Origin: Algoriphagus sp.
GTDB taxonomy: Bacteria; Bacteroidota; Bacteroidia; Cytophagales; Cyclobacteriaceae
DNA length: 54,133 nt
NCBI GenBank assembly: GCA_029945945.1
Contig: JAQSDM010000014.1
Location: 54,033 to 108,165 of the forward strand
Direction: 5' to 3'
Shown here: positions 41,212 through 50,600 of the stretch, one piece after another
How positions within the stretch are numbered: position 1 is the stretch's first letter
How the letters are laid out: the number at the start of each line of letters is the position of its first letter
Made by a program: the position numbers and the translations under genes
The notes under the pieces: generated by a model
What the model was told of the DNA's origin: nothing
The model's input: the letters and a program-made list of their open reading frames with translations, nothing else
Database searches by the model: none

Positions 41212-42767
41212 ACTTGTAGTTCGATTTCTTCACCAGATTCATCTAAGAATCTGTATTCCGTCACTGGTAGGGAAGAATCTCTGATCAGTTTTACCCACTT
41301 AAAATACTTGAAAAACCACTTTGCTCTACGGCTAATTAGACCTTGTGTAAAGAAAGCGTGCAGGTAGGGATGCAACCCAATTTGAATGTTTGCTACGTTT
41401 TGGATGGTAGCGATATGCTCCAGGTCTTTCTCCAGCTTATCGGCAATCAGAATGGATGCCTGAATTTTGCCGGTACCGTTACATGCAGGGCAGATCTCTT
41501 TGGTCACAATATTGACCTCTGGTCTTACTCGCTGCCGGGTGATTTGCATAAGCCCAAATTTGCTCAAGGGCAATACAGTATGCTTGGACCTGTCAAACTT
41601 CATCTCCGATTGCATCGCTTCAAAAATGGCTTTTTTGTTCTCTGCCTTTTTCATGTCGATAAAATCGACAACGATGATGCCTCCCATATCCCGGAGACGG
41701 AGTTGTCTGGCAATTTCTTTTGCGGCGACCAGGTTAGTTTTAAGTGCTGTTGATTCCTGGTCACTTTCCTGATTGGACTTGTTGCCACTGTTTACGTCGA
41801 TGACGTGCAGGGCTTCGGTATGCTCGATGATCACATACCCTCCCTGAGGAAGGCTGACCGTCTGTCCAAAAAGGCTTTTGATTTGCTTTTCGATTCCAAA
41901 ACTCTCAAACATCTTGACTTTACCGTTGTAAAGTCTTACAATTTTTTCTTTTTCAGGAGCAATTGTCCTGATGTAGGATTTGATCTGATCGTAGGTTTCT
42001 TCGTCTTCTACGGTGATTGCGTCGAAAGATTCATTGAGCAGGTCTCTCACAAGTGAGGAAGCCATACTCATCTCTCCGATAATTTTGTCGCGGCTTTTGG
42101 CTTTCAACAGCTTCTTCATGCCTTCTTCCCAATTACTGAGAAGATTTCGAAGGTCTTTATCCAGTTCTGTGACGGACTGGCCTTCAGCTACGGTTCGGAT
42201 AATTACGCCGAAATTAGCGGGCTTGATAGAAGAGATGAGCCTCAAAAGTCTTTTTCTTTCCTCGTTGCTTCTGATTTTCTTAGACACATTTACAGTGTCT
42301 GAAAAAGGTACAAGTACGAGATAGCGACCGGGTAGAGAGAGCTCACATGATAGTCGGGGACCCTTTGTTGAGATAGGTTCTTTGACGATCTGAACAAGCA
42401 CTTGACTGTTGCTTTTCGACAGGATATTGGAAATCTTCCCAATCTTGTCGATTTCAGGTTCGTTTTCGAAGCCCTTCAGCATGTAATTGCTGTAGTTGTT
42501 GTTGCGCACCATCTTGGTGAACTTCATCATGCTGTTGAAATTCGGCCCGAGGTCCTGGTAATGTAGAAAGGCATCTTTCTCATAACCAACGTCAATGAAT
42601 GCTGCATTGAGCCCATTAACGATTTTGCGGACGGTTCCCAGGTAAATATCTCCAACTTTGAATGAATTGTCCATCCCTTCGGAATGCAACTCAACAAGGC
42701 TTTTATCTTGAAGGAGGGCGATACGACTACCGTTTTGAGCAGAATCAATTAATAATTCCGTACTCAA
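41193..42767 (-). CDS. rng: Ribonuclease E/G family protein (RNase G type)
   Basis: 524 residues, the compact RNase G length. An S1 domain lies at about 35-130 (VGDIYLGTVRKIVNGLNAAF). The catalytic metal ligands are D324 (HVIDVNSGNKS) and D368 (IIVVDFIDMKK). The Zn-link CPAC (C426, C429) in EICPACNGTGK mediates dimerisation. It cleaves single-stranded RNA in rRNA processing and mRNA decay. The start is TTG at 42767, since the family begins M-S-x-E-L right there and no ATG is nearby. It is the last gene of the HU/TPR/COX24-like cluster. Confidence 0.94.
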   Translation of the reverse strand: MSTELLIDSAQNGSRIALLQDKSLVELHSEGMDNSFKVGDIYLGTVRKIVNGLNAAFIDVGYEKDAFLHYQDLGPNFNSMMKFTKMVRNNNYSNYMLKGFENEPEIDKIGKISNILSKSNSQVLVQIVKEPISTKGPRLSCELSLPGRYLVLVPFSDTVNVSKKIRSNEERKRLLRLISSIKPANFGVIIRTVAEGQSVTELDKDLRNLLSNWEEGMKKLLKAKSRDKIIGEMSMASSLVRDLLNESFDAITVEDEETYDQIKSYIRTIAPEKEKIVRLYNGKVKMFESFGIEKQIKSLFGQTVSLPQGGYVIIEHTEALHVIDVNSGNKSNQESDQESTALKTNLVAAKEIARQLRLRDMGGIIVVDFIDMKKAENKKAIFEAMQSEMKFDRSKHTVLPLSKFGLMQITRQRVRPEVNIVTKEICPACNGTGKIQASILIADKLEKDLEHIATIQNVANIQIGLHPYLHAFFTQGLISRRAKWFFKYFKWVKLIRDSSLPVTEYRFLDESGEEIELQVKSETE

Positions 42768-42829
42768 AATCGTATCTATTTATATGTAAATGAACGTGTT
42801 TGTACTAAAACGGGAATAAGAAGAAGTGA

Positions 42830-42919
42830 TTACTTCTTCTTATGTCTGTTTTTTCTTAGTCTTTTCTTACGCTTGTGCGTAGCGATTTTATGTCTCTTTC
42901 TTTTCTTACCGCAAGGCAT
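42830..42919 (-). CDS. 29-residue AURKAIP1/COX24-domain (mS38-like) protein
   Basis: A tiny gene of 30 codons including stop, starting at ATG 42919. The product begins MPCGKKRKRH and is over half Lys, Arg and His, with HKRKKRLRKNRHKKK as the tail. It matches the small AURKAIP1/COX24-domain proteins of Bacteroidota, which resemble mitochondrial ribosomal protein mS38 and probably bind the ribosome. It lies between the TPR gene and the RNase G gene on the same strand, a conserved-looking neighbourhood. Standard gene-calling length cut-offs miss it. Confidence 0.85.
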   Translation of the reverse strand: MPCGKKRKRHKIATHKRKKRLRKNRHKKK

Positions 42920-42948
42920 AGTTTTGTGAATTTAAGTGATACAATAAT

Positions 42949-43776
42949 TTATAGCCTGTCGAGATAGCTTTGGACACTTCCAAGGATCATTGGATCATCG
43001 GTCATTCCCTTTACTTTCTCAAACTGAGCTTTTGCTTTGTTTTTAAGATTGTCTTCGAAATAGCTCACTCCAAGGTAAAACTGGCCCTGTAAGTTTTCAG
43101 GATGATATTGAAGAAGTTCCTCAAATCGCTCTGTGGCTCTTTTATACTGACCTGATTGCATCGAAAGTACTCCCATATTAAACAGGGCATCTTCATTTTG
43201 GGGATCCTGCTCGAGAATTTCTCTCAGCATGGTGATTCCCTGCATTGGGTTAGCAGAGGACACATAGGTCATTGCTACTTTCGTCTTCAAATCCAATCGT
43301 GAAGGATCTTTATCCAACACCTTTGAAAGATAACTTCTTGTCAATTCAGCTGTATTAGCAACTTTATCGGGATCCAACGCAAAACTGAAAGCTTCATAGT
43401 AGGCAAGTCCTGCTTTTTCTGCCAATTCCAATTCTTGCTTTTCTTCAAACGCGAGCCCAAGATAGTAACCTGCGCTATCGTATTTGCTTAACCCCTGATA
43501 AATATCTGCTAATGCAAGTGCTGCAGAGACTTTACCTTCCTCCGAATCTCCTCCTTCGACTTGAGCTCTCAACGAGATAATCTCGGCTACTTGATCAGAA
43601 GACAACTCAGACTCATGAAGACTTGCAGGATCTGTGGCTGCTGAGGAGGCTTCTTCATTTTCCTGAGAAATTGAATCTGCATCTCCTTTAGTATCCACCA
43701 CCGCTGTTGGCAAAGCGTAAAACCCTGCAATTGCGATAATTCCTACTGCGAGAAGAATGAGTTGAGATCTTTTCAT
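42949..43776 (-). CDS. TPR-repeat protein with N-terminal membrane anchor
   Basis: 275 residues. An N-terminal hydrophobic segment (LILLAVGIIAIAGFYALP) is followed by an acidic Ser/Ala-rich linker (residues about 30-65). TPR-like helices run to the C-terminus, clearest at EDALFNMGVLSMQSGQYKRA, ERFEELLQYHPENLQGQFY and LGVSYFEDNLKNKAKAQFEK. It probably tethers a helical scaffold at the membrane. It sits 19 bases downstream of the HU gene, in the same transcript as the COX24-like and RNase G genes. Molecular partner unknown. Confidence 0.88.
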   Translation of the reverse strand: MKRSQLILLAVGIIAIAGFYALPTAVVDTKGDADSISQENEEASSAATDPASLHESELSSDQVAEIISLRAQVEGGDSEEGKVSAALALADIYQGLSKYDSAGYYLGLAFEEKQELELAEKAGLAYYEAFSFALDPDKVANTAELTRSYLSKVLDKDPSRLDLKTKVAMTYVSSANPMQGITMLREILEQDPQNEDALFNMGVLSMQSGQYKRATERFEELLQYHPENLQGQFYLGVSYFEDNLKNKAKAQFEKVKGMTDDPMILGSVQSYLDRL

Positions 43777-43795
43777 TTCAAATTACTCCCAAGAC

Positions 43796-44104
43796 TTAGT
43801 CTTGAGGAGCCAATTGCTTAATTTTTTTGCTGTTCTTGATCTTTTCTACAAACACTTTAGATGGCTTAAATGCCGGGATGTAGTGCTCTTCGATCACGAT
43901 TGCCGTGTTTTTGGAGATGTTTCGGGCGATTTTCTTAGCTCTTTTCTTGTTGATGAAGCTACCAAATCCTCTAACATAAATGTTTTCCCCATCTGCCATT
44001 GAATCCTTCACTACTTTGAAGAATGCCTCAATGGCTTGTGTAACATCATCCTTTTGGATTCCTGTTTTATCAGAAATCTTAGTGATTACTTCTGCTTTAG
44101 TCAC
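43796..44104 (-). CDS. HU-family DNA-binding protein
   Basis: 102 residues of the HU/IHF fold: MTKAEVITKISDKTG, the dimer core QAIEAFFKVVKDSMADGEN, the DNA-binding arm RGFGSFINKKRAKKIARN, and AFKPSKVFVEKIK at the end. The start codon is GTG at 44104. The last 10 residues (KIKQLAPQD) are a short extension past the HU core. It bends and compacts DNA. It is the first gene of the minus-strand cluster and is divergent from mutY, with a -7 element at 44171-44178. Confidence 0.93.
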   Translation of the reverse strand: MTKAEVITKISDKTGIQKDDVTQAIEAFFKVVKDSMADGENIYVRGFGSFINKKRAKKIARNISKNTAIVIEEHYIPAFKPSKVFVEKIKNSKKIKQLAPQD

Positions 44105-44170
44105 TTTGAAATTATTTTAGAAATTACGAAATAAGCTTAACGACCTATTAACCAAGTGTTTTTGGGACTG

Positions 44171-44178
44171 CAAATGTA
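44171..44178 (-). promoter_or_regulatory. -7 element TACATTTG for the HU operon
   Basis: On the minus strand this reads TACATTTG, a perfect TAnnTTTG element, 67 bases before the GTG start of the HU gene. No convincing -33 element was found at the expected spacing. Confidence 0.6.
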
Positions 44179-44216
44179 CGAGAAGCAATGCAATTAAAAA
44201 ACATATTCGAAAAAAT

Positions 44217-44224
44217 TACCTTTG
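44217..44224 (+). promoter_or_regulatory. -7 element TACCTTTG for mutY
   Basis: A perfect TAnnTTTG element 26 bases before ATG 44250. With the opposite-strand element at 44171-44178 it forms a compact divergent promoter region. It makes the in-frame TTG at 44226 an unlikely start, since that codon would lie before the transcription start. Confidence 0.62.
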
Positions 44225-44249
44225 TTTGCAGTATAGTTTTTTATCACCA

Positions 44250-45323
44250 ATGAGCCATAAAGACACTGATTTACAGTCATTTCCGCATCAAATTCTTTCT
44301 TGGTACCGGGCAAATCCGCGAGATTTACCTTGGCGAGGAACAGAAGATCCTTACAAAATCTGGCTTTCTGAAATCATCCTTCAGCAAACCAGAGTTGCTC
44401 AGGGGTTGCCTTATTATTACAAGTTTGTGGATGCGTATCCCAACGTGAAAGACCTTGCGCTGGCAAATGAAGAAGAAGTCCTCAGACTTTGGCAGGGTTT
44501 GGGCTACTATAGCCGAGCGCGAAACCTCCACTCATGTGCTAAAACGATCTGGTTTGAATTTGAGGGAAAATTCCCAGATACCTACGAAGAGCTATTAAAA
44601 TTGAAAGGGGTAGGGAGTTATACTGCTTCGGCAATCTCAAGTTTTGCTTTTGGTGAAGCCAAAGCTGTAGTAGATGGGAATGTCTTCCGAGTTTTGGCGA
44701 GGTATTTTGGCATCGAAACAGACATCGCCGGTCCAAAAGCTAAAAAGGTATTTGAATCTCTCGCAAACCAGCTGATTCCAAAAGATATCCCAGGAGAATA
44801 TAATCAGGCAATTATGGATTTTGGATCCAGGCAATGTGTCCCTCAAAATCCTGAATGCAGTCAATGCCCACTTCAAATCACCTGTTTTGCTTTCAACCAA
44901 AATTTGGTGAAAAGCCTTCCTGTTAAAATAAACAAAGTGAAGGTAAAGGAAAGGCACTTTCATTATTACGTGATCAAGTGTGGGGAAAAATGGGTTTGGA
45001 AGAAACGTGGCTCTGGAGATATCTGGGAAGGGTTATTTGACTTTCCGCAGGTAGAGAAAAGAACAGCCGAAGAATACTCAAACTTCAGAATGGAGTCAGT
45101 CGATCCTTCTCAAATCCAATTAATGCCAAAAAAATACCGACATATTTTGTCGCATCAGCGATTAAATGCAATCTTTTCCGAAGTTGAGATTCCTATGGCT
45201 AGTTATGAAAAACTTGAAGAATGGTGCCAAAAAGAGGGTTTTTTACTCTTGGAAGAGGATCAGATCGAATACCTTGCAAAACCGAAATTGATCGTTAATT
45301 TTTTGGCTGATCAGGGTATTTGA
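44250..45323 (+). CDS. mutY: A/G-specific adenine DNA glycosylase
   Basis: 357 residues from ATG 44250. Catalytic Glu41 lies in LSEIILQQTRV and Asp142 follows the helix-hairpin-helix (LKGVGSYTASAIS, then VVDGNVFRV). The [4Fe-4S] cluster is held by C196, C203, C206 and C212 (CVPQNPECSQCPLQITC). The C-terminal NUDIX-like domain (HYYVIKCGEKWVWKKRG) recognises 8-oxoG. It removes adenine mispaired with 8-oxoguanine. The mutY-ssb-gldE order is familiar in Bacteroidota. Confidence 0.96.
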   Translation: MSHKDTDLQSFPHQILSWYRANPRDLPWRGTEDPYKIWLSEIILQQTRVAQGLPYYYKFVDAYPNVKDLALANEEEVLRLWQGLGYYSRARNLHSCAKTIWFEFEGKFPDTYEELLKLKGVGSYTASAISSFAFGEAKAVVDGNVFRVLARYFGIETDIAGPKAKKVFESLANQLIPKDIPGEYNQAIMDFGSRQCVPQNPECSQCPLQITCFAFNQNLVKSLPVKINKVKVKERHFHYYVIKCGEKWVWKKRGSGDIWEGLFDFPQVEKRTAEEYSNFRMESVDPSQIQLMPKKYRHILSHQRLNAIFSEVEIPMASYEKLEEWCQKEGFLLLEEDQIEYLAKPKLIVNFLADQGI

Positions 45324-45366
45324 GTAATTTGAAACTTGGTAATTTTTCAATCTTAACTAAAAAACT

Positions 45367-45825
45367 ATGGCTGGAGTAAACAAAGTGATTCTTTTGGGAA
45401 ATCTGGGAGCAGACCCTGAAGTAAAATATTTAGAAGGAGACAAAGCGGTTGCAAATATCCGCCTTGCTACTACGGAGTCTTATAAAGACAAAAGTGGAAA
45501 TCGCGTGGATCAGACTGAATGGCATGATTTGGAAATGTGGGACGGACAGGCCAAAATAGCCGAGCAATATCTCAAAAAAGGCATGCAGATCTACGTGGAG
45601 GGTAAAATCAAATCTGATACATGGCAAGATGACCAGGGTCAAAACCGAAAGAGGACCAAAATCCGAGTCATCAGCTTTACAATGCTTGGAGGCAAACCTG
45701 AAGGTGGTAGTGCCCCATCAATTCCTTCTTCAGCGCCACAACAAACCAGATCAACCAGCCCGGCACCAATGTCCAGTGCGCCTGATATGGTAATGGACGA
45801 TGGAGATGACGACTTACCATTCTAA
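45367..45825 (+). CDS. ssb: Single-stranded DNA-binding protein
   Basis: 152 residues. The N-terminal OB fold covers about 1-105 (VNKVILLGNLGADPEVKYLE, TEWHDLEMWDGQAKIAEQYL). A Ser/Pro/Gln-rich linker leads to the acidic tip MDDGDDDLPF, the conserved docking site for repair and replication proteins. It coats single-stranded DNA during replication and repair. It is 43 bases after mutY and ends at a hairpin terminator before gldE. Confidence 0.96.
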   Translation: MAGVNKVILLGNLGADPEVKYLEGDKAVANIRLATTESYKDKSGNRVDQTEWHDLEMWDGQAKIAEQYLKKGMQIYVEGKIKSDTWQDDQGQNRKRTKIRVISFTMLGGKPEGGSAPSIPSSAPQQTRSTSPAPMSSAPDMVMDDGDDDLPF

Positions 45826-45827
45826 AG

Positions 45828-45862
45828 AAATTCCCCCGAAATTTACTTTTGGGGGAATTTTG
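45828..45862 (+). terminator. Hairpin terminator between ssb and gldE
   Basis: AAATTCCCCC (45828-45837) pairs with GGGGGAATTT (45851-45860) around a 13-base loop, followed by TTGTATTTTTG. It starts three bases after the ssb stop. TATTTTTG at 45863-45870 could serve as a -7 element for gldE directly downstream. Confidence 0.78.
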
Positions 45863-45892
45863 TATTTTTGCATCAACCTTCTTGGTTAATCA

Positions 45893-47242
45893 ATGGACGA
45901 CCCCTACCCGAGTTATTATTTATTAGCACAAATCACCGAGCCTTCAGTAAGCTATCTGGTAATTAATGGCTTACTTTTTATTCTACTCTTAATTGGTTCG
46001 GCTTTAGCTTCAGGATCTGAAGTAGCTTTTTTTTCACTTTCTAATGAAGACATAATATCAATCACCGAAGAAGATCCTTCTCGAGGAAAGATCGTTTCCA
46101 AACTTCTTGAAACTCCAAAAAACCTCCTCAGCACAATATTGATCCTCAACAATATGATCAACATTGGAATCGTTACTTTGACCACTTTTGTGACCTGGTC
46201 CGTTTTCGGCCTGAATGCAACCGGAATCTTGGTCATCTTGGTTCAAACAATCGGTGTTACGTTTGCGATCGTTTTTTTTGGGGAGATTGTGCCAAAGGTC
46301 TATGCGAACCAAGCCAAAATCAGCTTCAGTATAATAATGGCTCCAAGTATGAGCTTCTTTGCAACTTTCCTTCGTCCACTTTCTGCTTTGCTGATGGCTT
46401 TAAGCAATTTAATTGAGCGTCGAATTGAAAAGAAAGGTTATTCACTTTCGGTAAATGAAATCAATCAGGCTCTTGAATTAACCACAGAGCACACTCCGGA
46501 TGAAGAAAAGGAGATTTTGCGGGGTATCGTAAATTTTGGAACGCTGACGGTAAAGCAGGTAATGAAAAGCCGAATGGAAATCACAGCAGTGGATATGGAA
46601 ATGGATTTTCATGAGCTGATGGACAAAATCAACAAAAGCGGTTATTCCCGAATTCCTGTTTTCGAAGAAACAATAGACAGTATTCAGGGAATTCTATACA
46701 TCAAAGATTTACTTCCGCATATTGACCGGGATGAAAACTTTGATTGGAAAGAATTGATCAGGAAAAGCTTTTTTGTCCCGGAAAACAAAAAAGTAGATTC
46801 TTTGCTTAAGGATTTCCAACTCAAGCGAGTCCACATGGCAATCGTTGTTGATGAATATGGGGGAACATCTGGTCTGGTGACATTTGAGGATTTGATTGAG
46901 GAAATAATAGGGGAGATAAACGATGAGTTTGATGACACCGATGATATCTTCTTCCAGGAGATAGATCCGGCAACTTATATCTTCGAGGGAAAGGTTTCAC
47001 TCAATGATTTCTGTAAAAAGCTTGAACTTGATCCTCAAGCCTTTGAAGAGGTGAAAGGAGAAAGCGAATCTTTGGGAGGTTTGCTATTGGAACTCAATTC
47101 CAAATTCCCTAAAAATGGGACAAAGATTCTTTTCCGGGATTTCGAATTCACTGTTTTAGCGGTGGATGCTCGCAAAATCAAAAAAGTGAAAGTTCATCTC
47201 AAATCGATGGAAAAGGACGGAATGAGTTCTTTTACAGACTAA
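45893..47242 (+). CDS. gldE: Gliding-motility-associated protein GldE (CNNM/CorC-like)
   Basis: 449 residues. An N-terminal DUF21/CNNM membrane domain (about 20-190, with YLVINGLLFILLLIGSALAS) is followed by two CBS domains (about 205-335; VKQVMKSRMEITAVDMEMD and VDEYGGTSGLVTFEDLIEE) and a C-terminal CorC/HlyC transporter-associated domain. In Flavobacterium GldE is linked to gliding and type IX secretion, but the fold suggests Mg2+ or other ion handling. It follows ssb as in other Bacteroidota. The gldD gene often found after it is absent; a 393-base AT-rich gap and gltB follow. Confidence 0.9.
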   Translation: MDDPYPSYYLLAQITEPSVSYLVINGLLFILLLIGSALASGSEVAFFSLSNEDIISITEEDPSRGKIVSKLLETPKNLLSTILILNNMINIGIVTLTTFVTWSVFGLNATGILVILVQTIGVTFAIVFFGEIVPKVYANQAKISFSIIMAPSMSFFATFLRPLSALLMALSNLIERRIEKKGYSLSVNEINQALELTTEHTPDEEKEILRGIVNFGTLTVKQVMKSRMEITAVDMEMDFHELMDKINKSGYSRIPVFEETIDSIQGILYIKDLLPHIDRDENFDWKELIRKSFFVPENKKVDSLLKDFQLKRVHMAIVVDEYGGTSGLVTFEDLIEEIIGEINDEFDDTDDIFFQEIDPATYIFEGKVSLNDFCKKLELDPQAFEEVKGESESLGGLLLELNSKFPKNGTKILFRDFEFTVLAVDARKIKKVKVHLKSMEKDGMSSFTD

Positions 47243-47635
47243 TTTTAAAAAAATTATATTCTTAATTTTTATAAAAAAACAGAATTTTATTCTGCATAAT
47301 CTTTAATTCGCAGCTGATAGAAAACGTAGGTTTAATAAAGGCGAAAAAATAATTTGAATTTTTTTTTATTTTTTTTCTAAAATCCAAAAATCAATTTTTA
47401 TACACGATTTTTTATAAATCTGATTGAAAATCAAACCAACTATTTCAAATTGGAGCTCAAAAAATCATAATTTGATTAGTTTTTTCAACCAAAATTCATT
47501 TTGCCAAAAAATCAATAAAGCTAGTAATCCTAGTTAATACGGCATTTATACCGCTGTTTTATTGCCTATATTTTAACAAAAGAAAAATTTTCTGTAATTT
47601 TTGGAAATTTTGAACCTATTAAATCTTATTTAGAA
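47243..47635 (+). other. Long AT-rich leader before gltB
   Basis: 393 bases with no gene, extremely AT-rich with many A- and T-runs. The only less AT-rich patch is near 47525-47570 (CTAGTAATCCTAG, then ACGGCATTTATACCGC), which could hold a weak hairpin or operator. No recognised riboswitch or strong terminator is visible. Such A-tract DNA is typically curved and could serve as an activator or upstream promoter region for the long gltBD transcript. Confidence 0.5.
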
Positions 47636-50600
47636 ATGCAAGAAGGGTTATATCGATCAGAGTTTGAGCATGACTCCTGCGGTATAGGTGCGGTTGTCGA
47701 TTTGAGTTCTGTTCCATCACACGAAACGATCAGCGATGCCTTGTATATGCTTAGCAATATGGAGCACCGTGGTGGCAGGGGATCTGATCCCAAAACTGGT
47801 GACGGGGCTGGCATATTGATTCAAATGCCCCATCAATTCCTTAAGGACATCACGGCCAGATCCGAAATCAATCTTCCGGAAGCCGGATATTATGGGGTTG
47901 GAATGACGTTTTTCCCAAAGAATAAACAGCTGTTTCAGCGATCCAAGGAACTTCTGAATCAGCTCATCGATGAGCTGGGTTTTGAATTGATCGGATATAG
48001 AGCGGTCCCGGTAGACGAAACAGTTCCTGGCTCGGGAGCTTTGGAGGTAATGCCCAATATTGAGCAGCTATTTGTCAAACACAAGGATGGACTCACCGGC
48101 ATCGAGCTGGAGCGAAAACTATATGTTTTGCGAAATTATGCGACCTCGGAAATCAACACCAAAATTCCTGGTGTAAATCATTCCTTTTATTTCGCCAGTC
48201 TAAGCAGCCTTACACTTATATACAAAGGGCAATTGAAGACTGATCAGGTTTTGGCATTTTACAAGGATCTGCAGAACAATAAAATTGAATCTGCCTTTGC
48301 AATCGTCCATTCCAGATTTTCTACCAACACGTTCCCTAACTGGAGATTAGCACAACCATTCAGGTTCCTTTCCCATAACGGTGAAATAAATACGATTCGA
48401 GGCAATTTGAATAAAATGAAGTCTAAGGAAAACTTGATGAAATCTAAGTTTTTCTCAGACGAAGAATTAGCTAAGCTGCTCCCTATCACCAATAAGATGA
48501 ATTCCGATTCGGCGAATCTGGATGCTATGGTTGAACTTCTCACGCTTAGTGGAAGGTCCTTACCACATGCAATGATGATGCTCGTGCCGGAAGCTTGGCA
48601 AGACAATGAGGTGATGGATCGAGACCGAAAAGCCTTCTATAAATTCCATGCATCTCTGGTTGAGCCTTGGGATGGACCTGCTGCATTGCTGTTTACAGAC
48701 GGTAAATCTGTCGGAGCAACACTTGATAGAAACGGACTTCGCCCTTTGAGATATTTCATCACAAAGGATAATCGCCTGATTCTTTCTTCTGAAGCTGGAG
48801 CATTACCAATCCGGGAAGCCACAATCGTGGAAAAAGGCCGTGTCAGTCCAGGAAAAATGCTTTGGGCGGATCTGGAAAAAGGCAGGGTAGTCTTTGACGA
48901 AGAAGTAAAAGGTGAAATCTGCAAAAGACAGCCTTACGAACAATGGGTAAATGAGCAAAGAACCAAGCTTCGGTTTGAGCCGGATCCTGTTCAGCTTTCT
49001 CATCCCTATTCGACCGAAAATATCAAGAAGTGCCAAACAGTCTTTGGGTACACCTCCGAGGAGCTGAAAATTATTTTGGCTCCAATGGGAGATACCGGGT
49101 ATGAAGCAGTTGGTTCAATGGGGGCAGATACGCCTTTGGCAGTACTTTCCAAGCAAAGCCAGCACATAGCAAACTACTTCAAGCAACTCTTTGCCCAGGT
49201 GAGTAATCCTCCAATCGACCCCATCCGGGAACGAATGGTGATGTCCCTTTTCACCCGTATCGGTGAAGGACATAATATTCTCGAAGAAACACCTCAGCAT
49301 ACCAAACAAATCCATATTTCTCAGCCGGTTCTTCAGAATAAGGATCTGGAGAAAATCCAGAATATGGAGGATAAAGGGTACCGAACTATCAAGCTTTTCG
49401 GTCACTTCAATGCTGACCATAAGCCGGGAAGATTATTGGAAGCCCTCGACAAACTTTGTCAGGAGGCTGAAGATGCTATCCATGCCGGTAAGAATATCCT
49501 GATCATTTCAGACAGAAACAGCACCGAGGATCTTGCTCCTATTCCATCTCTTTTGGCAATCGGTGCAGTGCATCACCATTTGGTGAATAAGAAAATCAGA
49601 ACCCGGGCAGGCCTTGTTTTGGAATCCGGAGATATTCGGGAAACCCATCATTTTGCAACTGCAATAGGATACGGAGTCTCTTGTATCAACCCTTACCTGG
49701 CATTAGAATCTTTACTTGAAATGTTCGAGAAAGGACAACTTCCAAAAGTAAAAGATCAAAAAACCCTGTTTTCAAATTATCAGGAAGCAGTCGGAAAAGG
49801 CCTTCTGAAAGTACTTTCAAAAATGGGAATCAGTACGCTTCAGTCTTATCAGGGCGCTCAGATTTTTGAGGCGCTCGGACTTGGGCCTGAAGTTATTGAT
49901 CGCTGCTTCAAAGGAACTGTTTCGAGAATCAGTGGAATTTCATTTGATGAGTTAGCTGAAGAAGTATTGATCAGACATCGTGCTGCTTATCAAACAAATA
50001 GTCCGATTCTTGAAATTGGAGGTATTTATCAGTGGAAAAGAAGAGGTGAAAAACACCTTTTCAATCCAGAAACCATCCATTTGCTTCAAAAATCCACTCG
50101 CCTCAATGATTATGCATTGTACAAGAAATTTGCAACGCGAATCAATGACCAGAGCAAGGACGCGCTCACATTGAGAGGCCTTTTCGAATTCAAAAAGAGA
50201 ATTACCGTTCCGATTGAAGAAGTGGAGCCAGCAAGTGAAATCATGAAGCGCTTTGCAACCGGTGCCATGTCATTCGGTTCGATCTCTCACGAAGCTCACT
50301 CTACTTTGGCCATCGCTATGAATAGAATAGGAGCGAAGAGCAATTCAGGAGAAGGAGGAGAGGATGAAATCCGCTTTGCCAAAAAAGAAAACGGAGATTG
50401 GGAACGCTCTGCAATTAAGCAAGTTGCTTCCGGACGATTCGGCGTGACGAGCAATTACCTGACTAATGCCGCGGAACTTCAAATAAAAATGGCTCAGGGA
50501 GCAAAACCCGGAGAAGGTGGCCAGCTTCCGGGTCACAAAGTTGACGATTGGATCGGTCGAGTGAGACATTCCACACCTGGTGTAGGATTGATTTCTCCTC

